Position numbers and translations under genes: made by a program. Below the pieces are notes generated by a model, which saw only the letters and a program-made list of their open reading frames with translations, did not search any database and had not been told where the DNA came from. DNA of 64,000 nucleotides, from positions 160,001-224,000 of the forward strand of contig NC_091108.1 of the NCBI RefSeq assembly GCF_024713975.1, read 5' to 3'. The DNA is from Paralichthys olivaceus. Lineage: Eukaryota > Chordata > Actinopteri > Pleuronectiformes > Paralichthyidae. Of this stretch, positions 23,111 to 49,653 are shown in pieces. Positions within the stretch are counted from its first letter, which is position 1. The number at the start of each line of letters is the position of its first letter.

Positions 23111-23320
23111 GAAACACCGCGGCCATACACGTCACTTCCTCTGGGAGCGGCCTTCAAAGTAAAAGACACGTTTTCTACTGTTGGAATCAACATAAGAAAT
23201 TAAATGAAAATAAATGTTAATATTAAAAATATAAGTTATAAATTCAATCAAAATATATCCATTGAAAAAACAATAGTATATAATAGTTTGTCTTATTTAA
23301 AATATTTTTGGTTTCATTTC

Positions 23321-23687
23321 TTAAAGGTACAGTGTGTAGAATTTAGTGACATCTAGTGGTGAAATTACATATTGCGGATGAATGCCCCTCACCTCCCCTT
23401 CCAAACATGAAAGAGAACCTGTGGTAGTCTTCAGTTGTCATAAAAACTCAAAAGGTGTTTACTTTGGAGTTTGAAGAACTGTAAAAAACATGGCGGCCTC
23501 CGTAGAGGGGACCCCCTTGATGCAAATATTAAGTATTTAAACATAAACGGCTCATTCTAGGTTAAAGAAAACAACAATTCATACAATTTAGATGACGCAC
23601 ATTAGTGAAAATTTCACAAGGATTATTTAACATTCAATTTCAGCCAATAGATCCCTTTCACCTAAATCACACACACTGGACCTTTAA
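23321..23687. mobile_element. Short non-autonomous DNA element, copy 2
   Basis: 367 bp with ends TTAAAGGTACAGTGTGTAG and ACACACTGGACCTTTAA. It is collinear with the copy at 4014-4377 throughout (shared ACATCTAGTGGTGAA, CATGGCGGCCTCCGTAGAG). It is flanked by TTAA on both sides. Confidence 0.75.
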
Positions 23688-23689
23688 TT

Positions 23690-25752
23690 ATTCTATTTCA
23701 TCATTGTTCAGTTGGGAACAATTTAACATCTCAGTCCTGCGAGAGCGCCCTCACTCTGGATCTACCTCACTGACTCTTCTCCTTCTTCCTCACAAATATT
23801 TCCCTCTTTTCATATTAGATTTTGTTTTTATTCTTGTTAATTGTTTAATTCAATTTTTCCTTTTTAACTGGTGCTATATAAATGGTGCTATATAAATAAA
23901 ATGTATTGTTAATAGGAAATATATTCATTGTTAATAGCTTGATCAATACAATATACCAATATAAATATAACATCAATATAATCAATATATTGTAATTATC
24001 ACGGTCGGTCATCAAAACTAAATCAAACTCAATTATTTAATAAAATTTAAAAACAATAAGTTAATATTTTTTTAGTCAATGTTTTTCACACTGATCACAT
24101 AAATATGAATAATCAATTCAATCAATGTTTAATTTTGTTTGTTTTATTCAGTTTTTTTACATTGTCCCGATTAATTGAATTATTGTGTAATGACCCTCAC
24201 GGTCAAATGGGGCAGACAGAAGCACTGTAGCTTTTAATAACTGCCACATTATTGATACTATTGATTATTAGAATTGCTACCTGGTTGCTTTTCTGGCTTT
24301 ATTTAAACATATAACACACATTTACATTATTTATGATTATTTCACATCATATTACACTCAGCTGCACACAGTGTAAAGCAATAACTGATCAACTAATGAT
24401 TATGCCATCAGCTCTGCAGGATCAGTGTCATGAAGATGAAGACAGATGTTGTCCACGTCTTCCTGAACCTTCAAACCCTTAGCTCTGATTACCAGGATCA
24501 ATAATCATTGATATGTAAGTGATAAAAGTCATTTATATTCTTTCACAAGTTTAAATTAGTTCATGTCTCCAGAGTCAAGAGCAGTGTTCCCTCTTTAGGG
24601 CGCAACGAAGAACGGTTTGGCAACCCGCGTAGACCAAAGAAAAGGAACCAGCTGTTGTAAAATCCTGGTCGAGAACCTGCGACTGTTCTACCTCTGGTTC
24701 TGAACAGAGTTCTCCAGTATTTTGATGTAGAACAGTTCTTTGTATGGAAACATTTTCACGTTGTACTTGACATCCTAGACGTTTGTGCAGGATGTGAATG
24801 GTGGACGACCCTGCTTGTCGTCATCAGTTAGTTTGAAAAAGTTTCTTGTGTTGGTTCTGATTTGCAAGATGCGTTTCATCCGGTAGAACATTAGGACCAT
24901 GTACATTTTGCATGAGAGGGCTCTAAAAGACTCAAGAACATTATCTCAATGTATGAATATTCTGTGACTTATCTAGAACCACACGTTGGAGCAAACGTTG
25001 TAATGTCAGGGGAAAGAGTGGTTCTGATGATGCTAGAACCTGTGACATGGAACAAGCGTTCACAGAGCGTTTGAGGCTTTTATGCAAAGAGCAATTCTCA
25101 CGAGAACGACACTGTGTTTTAGAACTTAATAACAGAGGTTCTAGAGGTTCAGTGTGTCAAGTGTAGTGACATAATTGGTGAAATTGTAAATTACAACCTT
25201 GTAGAACCCTGCTTAGGAACATTTGTGTGATATCAAATTTGGTGTTGGAACATGACCTCAATATAGAGAACCATTGTTAGGTATAATATATCAGTTCTCA
25301 AAGACAATAACGTATGAATCTGAATGTTCTGCTCTTGGGGTCAACGTAGAAAATAATAAAACGTTTACTGTGTGTAAACTCTGTGGTTCCAGATGTGTTG
25401 GGACAAGAATTATTGAATTGAGTGAGTGGGTTCTACACCAGATTGATGAAGTGACTGGAGAACCCAAACGTTCAACAGAACAATGTGTTGATTTCATCTG
25501 GTGACGGTTTGATCTTTGGTGCAGAAAGAAAAAAAGATGGAAACAAGGTGGGTAGAACCCAGATATTCAAGAGAACACTGAGGAACTTCACAGGGTGACA
25601 GTTTTGTGTTTGGTACAGAACTCCACAGAAAACAAGCATTCTTGATGTGTATGTGAGAGGGGTCTAAACCTCAGAAATATTCCAGATGATTTTCATACAC
25701 GAGAATGTTAGATCTGTGTTTGTGGTGGAACACAGACATCCATGAGACGGTT
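23690..25752. other. Interval between puf60 and afg3l2
   Basis: AT-rich to 24.5 kb, with a LINE-like tail (GTGCTATATAAATAAAATG) near 23870-23905. From about 24.56 kb to the afg3l2 stop it is rich in AGAAC and GTTCT words and includes a degraded copy of the TTAA-bounded element near 25143. The right part should contain the afg3l2 3' UTR, but I see no clear polyadenylation signal close to the stop. Confidence 0.5.
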
Positions 25753-34552
<8,800 letters not shown>

Positions 34553-35110
34553 CCTCCCCCGGTCACACAGCGACACTGACCGGCAAAAAACTACCGCAAC
34601 AACCGTCACACGCGACTCAACTTCTGTGTTTCTGTCCCTTCGTCTGCCTGTTCCGCCATCTTTCCGTCCCCTGCTTCTTCACTGACGGTCACATGTTCTG
34701 AGAGGCGACACCGCCCCCTGCTGCTCTCGTTATAGTTACAGTGTGTTTTTAACATGTTCTCATGTGACTGACACGTGTTGTTCATAAATAACTGTTAATC
34801 GATGATAAACATGTTCATCATCTTATTATTACTGATCACAGCTGATGAGCTCTTCGTGACGTCTCCTTCCTCCTGTTGACATTAATAAAATGTCCACTGT
34901 ATTTTTTTGGGGGGGGGGGGGTGTTACTACCTGCCATAGCTACCAGCAATCGGCAGGTGTCGCCCTCCCTGCTCCAGTTGCATGCCGGGTAGTGGATGAT
35001 GGCTGAGAGCTGTGTGGAGGAATGAAGCGGCTGACCGCTGCCTGTCTCCCGGCTGAAGCGCGCCCTGTGCGGCCTCAGGTGTTTGAGTGCAGCGGAGCTA
35101 TGAGGTAAAC
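34553..35110. promoter_or_regulatory. Shared upstream region of afg3l2 (-) and fastk (+)
   Basis: The two start regions point away from each other. CpG-rich DNA flanks the afg3l2 ATG, and a candidate fastk leader exon ends at a GTAAAC donor just after 35104. A 13-14 base G-run lies near 34908-34921. The spacing fits a bidirectional promoter, which is common for such pairs. Transcription starts are inferred. Confidence 0.5.
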
Positions 35111-36099
35111 ACGCGGCACGGGTCACCGCTTCACTCGACTTTAGCCCGGCTTTAGCCCGACCATAGCCCGGCCAGTTAGCAGCTTATCCGTAAACGCTGC
35201 CGGAGGAAGGACAGACCGATGCTAACGTGCTAACAGACCAACACCTGTTAGCTTGGTTTACACTCTGTTTTAACGTACGTTAGCATGTGGCATCAGTTAG
35301 CTCCACCGTGTCTGAGTTCATGCTACTGTTAGCCCTGTTAGCCGGGCTGCTAACTGACAGCCGGCTAGCATTAGCATGTGAGACACCTGGTTAGCCTCAA
35401 CACACACACGGTCGAGGCATCGCTTCAATCATGACGTCATCATACTCACATGGCATTTATATTGACGTCACTGTGTCAGCGCATGGGAGGGTTAACTTCC
35501 CGGCTAGATGCTAACATTAGCATGTGGGCTCAGGTCAGCTGACTTGGGGTGGGGGGTAGACAGGAAGTGTGTGAGCAGTTGTCAATCATAAATAAAATCA
35601 TCATAAATGTTGATGTGGTCACACACACACACACAAAGTGACACACACACTCTTACAGCAACAGACACAGCGACACACACACACTCTCACAGGCACAGAC
35701 ACACACAGACTAATCATCTGTTGCCTGCCCCATGTTGGGCGCACAGTGTTTTTTTGGGGCAGCAGTAGCTCAGTCCATAGAGACTTGGCTTGGGAACCGG
35801 AGGGTGGCCAGTCCAAGTCCAGCATGGACCAAAAAGTATGGAAGACTGGAGAGGTGGCTGGAGAGGTGCCATTTCACCTCCTGGGCACTGCTGAGGTGCC
35901 CTTGAGCAAGGTACCGAACCCCCCAATTGCTCGAAGGGCGCTTCTCCCATCACTTTTCCACCTCTCTCCACATCTGCATGTCTATGAGCCCTTTGTGTGT
36001 GTGTGTGTGGGACTGTGTTTCAGGGTTAAAAAAACTGCATGTATAAAAATGAGTGTAAAAAGAATCAATAAAGTATTTTTTTTATCGTCTTCTCTGCAG
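35110..36099. other. fastk 5' intron and flank
   Basis: Contains a GTTAGC/TTAGCA-rich stretch (35150-35530), an ACACAC-rich stretch (35620-35710) and a SINE (35752-36085). The acceptor for the first coding exon is TTCTCTGCAG ending at 36099. No coding frame is supported here. Confidence 0.5.
35752..36085 (+). mobile_element. tRNA-derived SINE
   Basis: Head GGGGCAGCAGTAGCTCAGTC is an A box, GGCCAGTCCAAGTCCAGC a B-box-like segment, followed by the fish SINE body with CCTCCTGGGCACTGCTGAGG and TGCCCTTGAGCAAGGTACCG, a GT-rich stretch and an AATAAAGT end. Inserted just before the fastk exon acceptor. Confidence 0.85.
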
Positions 36100-36141
36100 G
36101 AGAACTGAACTCTTGCCTCCAGGTGTCCTGGTTGTTGGACT

Positions 36142-43174
<7,033 letters not shown>

Positions 43175-43273
43175 TTTCACCACCTTCTCATTGATCCTGT
43201 TCAGCTGGTACTAAGGATTATTGTATCGATGATGATTATTAGTTATTGATTAATCTTTATTGATCACTGAGTC

Positions 43274-43279
43274 AATAAA
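43274..43279 (+). promoter_or_regulatory. Candidate polyadenylation signal of fastk
   Basis: AATAAA about 215 bp after the stop codon and downstream of the (GT)n run. Confidence 0.5.
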
Positions 43280-44391
43280 ACATATTGATAATTGACAGCT
43301 ACACTGAGCAGCGTTTAAGGGGCTCTCCACTTTTTTCAGAACACGTTCCAAATCAGTCATCACAACAGCCAATCGTAACGTCTCATTTAAATCACAACTT
43401 TGTCAAATTACTGATTGGTTCTTAACGTGGCGTACACCGACGTTCTGTATCGAATGTAAACGGCAGATATGACAGAAACCAGAACGAGTCACACTTTGGT
43501 TTAGAAAACTGTCCGTGTTGTGTTAAGGGAAGTTTTATTTTGTTTTTCTTGGTCCCTAAATGCTCCGCAGCCACCATGTTGGATTTGGAAGGAAGTGGAC
43601 AGAATGTTGAACTGCTCCTTAAACGTCTCATTGTATCAGCTGAGTAGACGCTGAACTCTGATTGGACGCGGTGTATGAACAAATGTTATCTTTTTTTTTC
43701 AGGGTGGGGGGTGTCAGTGTTTGGTACCCGTGGTAACGAATATGATGAAAATGCATGTATGGGATGATGGAGCTGGGAGTTGATGCTTTTTTTCTGTGAA
43801 GAGGGTTGAGTGTGTGCACATGTGCGAATTAGTGTCGGGGGTCAAAGGTCAGATTATTTATTTGTGTTTGAGGGAAAAAAGCTTGTTTATATTCTATAAA
43901 TCTCTGAAATCAAACGTCTATAAAACCTGAAATTAACCACGAGTCTGTTGTTTTATTGACGTTCATCACAACATTGCGTTGTCAGCATGGTGGAGAGGTG
44001 AGTGACAGGTCTCAGGTTATTTAGTGAAAATGAAATCAAACATCCAAAATGAGAAAAAGTGCATTTTTATTTGTAATTTTTTTTGCAGCAGGCAGCTGAT
44101 AGGAGGCTGAACACTGACTCCTCCCTTAATGGTAACTAATGACAATCAATAGGCTCCACCCCCTCCACTCTGCCTGTCAAACTCTGTACAAACCTGACAC
44201 CCCCCCCCCCTTTGTCTGTTTGAACCGTCCATCAGTTAAAAACCAACAAACACTCGATAAAAAACAAACAGAAGTAACAAAACGCTCTGTCAGGCTCCGT
44301 CACCGATTCTCATTGGTCCGCTGGGATGATCGGCACATGAGGAGCCGTGGCCTGCACAGCCTATCCTCTCCAATGAGGGGAAGAGGCGGAG
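43280..44391. other. Tail-to-tail interval of fastk and ubtf
   Basis: No coding sequence is supported. TTTATT at 44066-44071 gives AATAAA on the minus strand and could end ubtf transcripts about 320 bp after its stop. The gene ends are only about 1.3 kb apart, so overlapping 3' UTRs are possible. Confidence 0.45.
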
Positions 44392-47300
44392 CTAGTCTGA
44401 GTCAGAGTCACTAGATTCCTCCGAAGACGTTTGATCTTCATCGTCCTCATCGTCATTCTGAGGAAAAGACAAAAGTCAAAGTTAACGGTTTCCTTAATAA
44501 CCAGCTGGTTGTTGGGGTGTGTTAGATGGTTGCCATGGTGATTCTGAATGGTTGCAGTTCTAGAAATTACCCACAATTCAACAGATTTTAGTGATAATTT
44601 AATTTTTCTTGTTTGAAAAAGAATCACAATAATGATGCTTGAGAGACAGCTTAAAGGGCCTTTTGTAGATTTAATTAAGGGTTAGACACTTTGTATATAT
44701 ATATATATATATATTAATAAATCATAATATACATTATCTCAAGGATCTTTACATAGAAGGTCAAGATCTTTAAAACCCTCAACGTCCTTGCTTAAGATGA
44801 AAGTGTCGGCTAAATTGCAATCAAAGAGCTTTACAAGCGATTGAAACATTTATTGTCAGGTAAATGATAACAAAACAAGATAAAAAGATTATGCAGTAGA
44901 TATTTAAGAAAGAATAAAAACTACAAATATGTCCTAATAAATAAAACGTGTTCATTCTAAAAAGCCATAAAGATAAAACACTACAAGAAAGCCATGCTGA
45001 AAAGGCCATGTAGAGCTTTATAAACTAATTAAAGGATTTTTCAATCAGTACCAAAATGATCAAGCCACCTTCTTATATTTGAAGATGGATTCTGCTCTAA
45101 CAAGGTTTTCTCTCTGAAACTTCATATTATCAAATTATCCCTTTAATAATTAATTAATTATATAACAGTTCTGACCAATCAGTCGTGTTTTCACCTCGTC
45201 ATCGTCGCTGTCTGTGGTTCCTGATGTCTCGTCGTCTTCATCGGAGTCAGACGAACTTTTCTCTTCCTCCTCGTCTGTGTCGGACATGTCCTGCTGGAGG
45301 ACGGACACAAACACAACAATCAATAAAGTGACTCAAACCTAGTGTGTGTTATTGTGATGTTTCTTGTGTAGTGTGTGTGTTGTCTTGTTGTGTACTGTGT
45401 TACCTTAGCTCGGTACGCCATGGGCCTCTTGCCCACGCTGACCCCCGGTGTTGTTGCTCTTGAACTGACCGCCTTCCCCTTCGCTGTCACATGGACTTTA
45501 GCTCCAGGGCTGCTGCGAGCTTTAGTGGTGCTGCGACGTTTCTGACAACAAACAAACATGTTGAAATTTCTGAGTGAAAACACACGGAGCCACTTAGCGT
45601 TTGTTTGTATAATTCATTATAATAGTAATTATTCAAGTCAACAGTCTTTCATGTAAACCTGTTTTTTACTGACTCATATTTCAATCATTAGCTTACATGC
45701 TAATGCTATACCTCACAAAACTATTAATGGAGGATTCTCTATTGTTTTCCTCACTGATGATGTCATGAAAGGTCATGCTCGACGGACATGACACTTGTTA
45801 ATTTAACACTGAATTAACCCACTAATGTGTTAGCTTATGTTGGATTAGCAGAATTTCGATCGATCAATAAATGATACATAATGAAAACAGATTATATCCC
45901 AAATATTAGTTAAATTAGCTGCTAGCATTAACATTTCAGTGGTGCTAATATCACAGCTAACGGGACACAGTTGTCATGTTACTCAGGCTCCATTTCTACA
46001 AATATTATGTGAACTTAGCAGGTGAAAGAAACTCACTGAGGAAGAAAACTCTTTGTAGACGGCTCGATCCTGAGGAGAGAGAGACTGAAGAAGAAGAAGA
46101 AAGACCGATGAAACTTTTCATCGACACTGAATAAACAAATGGAAAACAAGTTTTTGAAGTTATTGACTGTGATGATGTCAGTCATCGGTGTGACAGGGCC
46201 ACGGAGCGGCAGTGGTGCCGTACCTTGACCCAGGCCTCCAGCTCAGCCTTGTATTCCACCTGCTGCTCCTCCACCTGCTTCTTGTACTTGTCTTTTTGGC
46301 TCTGGCTCAGTTTGTGCCATCGCTTCCCGATCTCCACCATCCGCTCCTTCAGACTGAAGTGGTTCAGCTCACCATTGGTCAGCAGCTCTTGGGAGAACAT
46401 CTGATACCCGCTCCTATTGGACGAGACAGAAGACAGGGGGCAGGGCTTACTACAGTGAATCGAATTTAACCTCGTGAGAAGTTTAATTTATTGACTATTA
46501 TCAATAATTATTAATCAATAAAAAAATCGAATTCACACGAGTTTTAATATTTTAAGTCTTTAAAATGTTTCAAAACTTCTCATGTTATTTAATCTGTTGA
46601 TTTCTCATGTTCTGTTACATGTTCTCGTCACGTTCTGTTAAATCACTCACACTGGAGGTTTCTTTGGTTCTCCGTCAAACTTGGGTTTCCTCTGAGTCTG
46701 ACCTGTGGCTGGAGCCCTCATCTCCAGCAGCTCCCTCTGCAGGAGAGCAACAGTCAGTACAACACAAATCAACCAACGTACCGTCAATGACACAACATCA
46801 CGTCATGGGATGGGTCAGGGCTGGGGGAGGAGCATGGCTCACTGACCACATGTTGGTACTGAACCTCATAACGCTTCTGGTCCTCTGCCGCCCTCTTGAT
46901 CCACGGAATTTTCTCCTTCTTCTCCATCGACTTCCAAGCTGCCTCCATCGCCGCCTGTGCCTTCCTGCGGTCGCTCTGAGAGATGAACACATGACCAGCA
47001 GAGGGTGGAATTAATTTTTATTGTGAAGCAGCAGAAAGTCAGAGTTTACGTCCAGGAGGTTATTATTTATCAAGCGGTCAGCAGTTTGATCCCAGTCTTC
47101 CCCGTTCCACATGCTGAAGTGTCCTTGGGCAAAATACTGAACACCAAATTGCCCCTTCTCATAATGAAAGTGCTGCACATGGTTGTTTACATTGAATTGA
47201 ATGGAAGCTCCAGTAGGTGGCGTACTGTTAGCAGCAGGTTTAGGTTGTTAGCAGCAGGTTTAGGTTGTTAGCATCAGGTTTAGGTTGTTAGCATCAGGTT

Positions 47301-49607
47301 TAGGTTGTTAGCAGCAGGTTTAGGTTGTTAGCAGCAGGTTTAGGTTGTTAGCATCAGGTTTAGGTTGTTAGCATCAGGTTTAGGTTGTTAGCAGCAGGTT
47401 TAGGTTGTTAGCAGCAGGTTTAGGTTGTTAGCATCAGGTTTAGGTTGTTAGCAGCAGGTTTAGGTTGTTGGCAGCAGGTTAAGTTGTTAGCAGCAGGTTT
47501 AGGTTGTTGGCAGCAGGTTAAGTTGTTAGCAGCAGGTTTAGGTTGTTAGCATCAGGTTTAGGTTGTTAGCATCAGGTTTAGGTTGTTAGCAGCAGGTTAA
47601 GTTGTTAGCAGCAGGTTTAGGTTGTTAGCATCAGGTTTAGGTTGTTGGCAGCAGGTTAAGTTGTTAGCAGCAGGTTTAGGTTGTTAGCATCAGGTTTAGG
47701 TTGTTAGCATCAGGTTTAGGTTGTTAGCAGCAGGTTAAGTTGTTAGCAGCAGGTTAAGTTGTTAGCAGCAGGTTTAGGTTGTTGGCAGCAGGTTAAGTTG
47801 TTAGCAGCAGGTTTAGGTTGTTAGCATCAGGTTTAGGTTGTTAGCATCAGGTTTAGGTTGTTGGCAGCAGGTTAAGTTGTTAGCAGCAGGTTTAGGTTGT
47901 TAGCAGCAGGTTAAGTTGTTAGCAGCAGGTTTAGGTTGTTGGCAGCAGGTTAAGTTGTTAGCAGCAGGTTTAGGTTGTTGGCAGCAGGTTAAGTTGTTAG
48001 CAGCAGGTTTAGGCTGTTAGCAGCAGGTTTAGGTTGTTAGCAGCAGGTTAAGTTGTTAGCAGCAGGTTTAGGTTGTTGGCAGCAGGTTAAGTTGTTAGCA
48101 GCAGGTTTAGGCTGTTGGCAGCAGGTTAAGTTGTTAGCAGCAGGTTTAGGTTGTTGGCAGCAGGTTAAGTTGTTAGCAGCAGGTTAAGTTGTTAGCAGCA
48201 GGTTTAGGCTGTTAGCAGCAGGTTTAGGTTGTTAGCATCAGGTTTAGGTTGTTAGCAGCAGGTTTAGGCTGTTGGCAGCAGGTTAAGTTGTTAGCAGCAG
48301 GTTTAGGCTGTTGGCAGCAGGTTGTTGACTCGTCTCTCATCATTACCACATCAAATTGTTACATTTGATATATTCAGATGATGAAACATGAACAAAACAA
48401 AAACTCACTCTGTATTTTGCTAAATAATCTCCGATCACACTGTGCTGCCACATCTCTTCTGCTGTTTTTGGCGTCTCTGGGAGCTTTGCTGTCTTCTTCC
48501 CGTCCCGTCTTTCTTTTAGAGGTCTGGTAGGTACACATGATTCTGGCTCCACCTCCCGACACCGATCCTGGAATAAAATGAGAAGCAGCGCCCCCATGTT
48601 GGCTTACAGTCACAGAGCTAAAGGAGTTAAGATTGAATAACAAGAAGAGTTTTCAGACCTTGAGAGACGGAGACTTGGCTCCGCGAGGGCTGGAAGCCAC
48701 ACTCAATTTGCCCCCGCCCAGTTTCTCCTCTGTTAGGACGCGGTCTCGTTCCTCTTCTGGCAGACTCTGAGCAAACAATGACTTTATGAATCCCAATCGT
48801 TTCATTGGCTCCTCCGCTGTTCTGAGTTTACATTAGTGTGACATCACAAGTCGTCATGGTTTCACTTTTAACCATAGCACAAGCCCCTCCCCCCACAAAA
48901 CTAATTAATTTGGTTTTGTTAATATTTAATGTTTGTGCGTCGTTGTTCAGATGGAAGCATTTTATTTTAATGATTTAATCCTGAGTTGATTTGTGTGTTT
49001 ACATGACGTACCTCCAGAAACCTCTGCAGGTCGACGTCGTACTGCTTCTTTTTCTGGTCGGACACAGATCAGACTCATGAGGTCACTTCTCAGTCACATG
49101 ACACAAAAGCTGGTGTGACGTAAGCACGTTGATACCGACCTGCTCACAGCGTTTCTGGAACATATCTTTCTCTTTTTGCGTCATCATTTTCCACTGTTTA
49201 CTGCAGAGAACCATGCGCTCTGTGCTGGGGACGTCCTTCATGTTCACCATCAGCTCCGCACAGTACAGAGAGTATCCATTACTAGCCAAAAACACACAAT
49301 TAGCCCTACCAGCAAATCAGCAAGCTTCTGCTGTGTTTGTCAGCCTGTTAGATATTGTATACAATATAAACCATTTAACACTGTTCATTGACACTAACTA
49401 CTTCAATTAAGTAAGCTTGTCATGTTATTGATCTGTTTGTTGTTGTTACTGTTGTGTTTGCTGTTTGTAGATGACTCACGGTGGTGGTTTTGTTGGTCTG
49501 CCATCAAACTTGTCCTTCAGTTGTCGCTCTGCTTTGGTGAGGACGGAACGAACGTGATCATCTGAGTTCACATCTGGATGAGCTTCATGATATGCTCTCA
49601 TACTGTC

Positions 49608-49653
<46 letters not shown>

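Noticed and set aside
25274-25504. 76-aa frame between puf60 and afg3l2
   Set aside because: No family resemblance, no splice or promoter support, and it lies in repeat-like AGAAC/GTTCT sequence.
35752-35830. Apparent tRNA gene
   Set aside because: A and B boxes are part of a SINE with its body and tail; the cloverleaf is not preserved.
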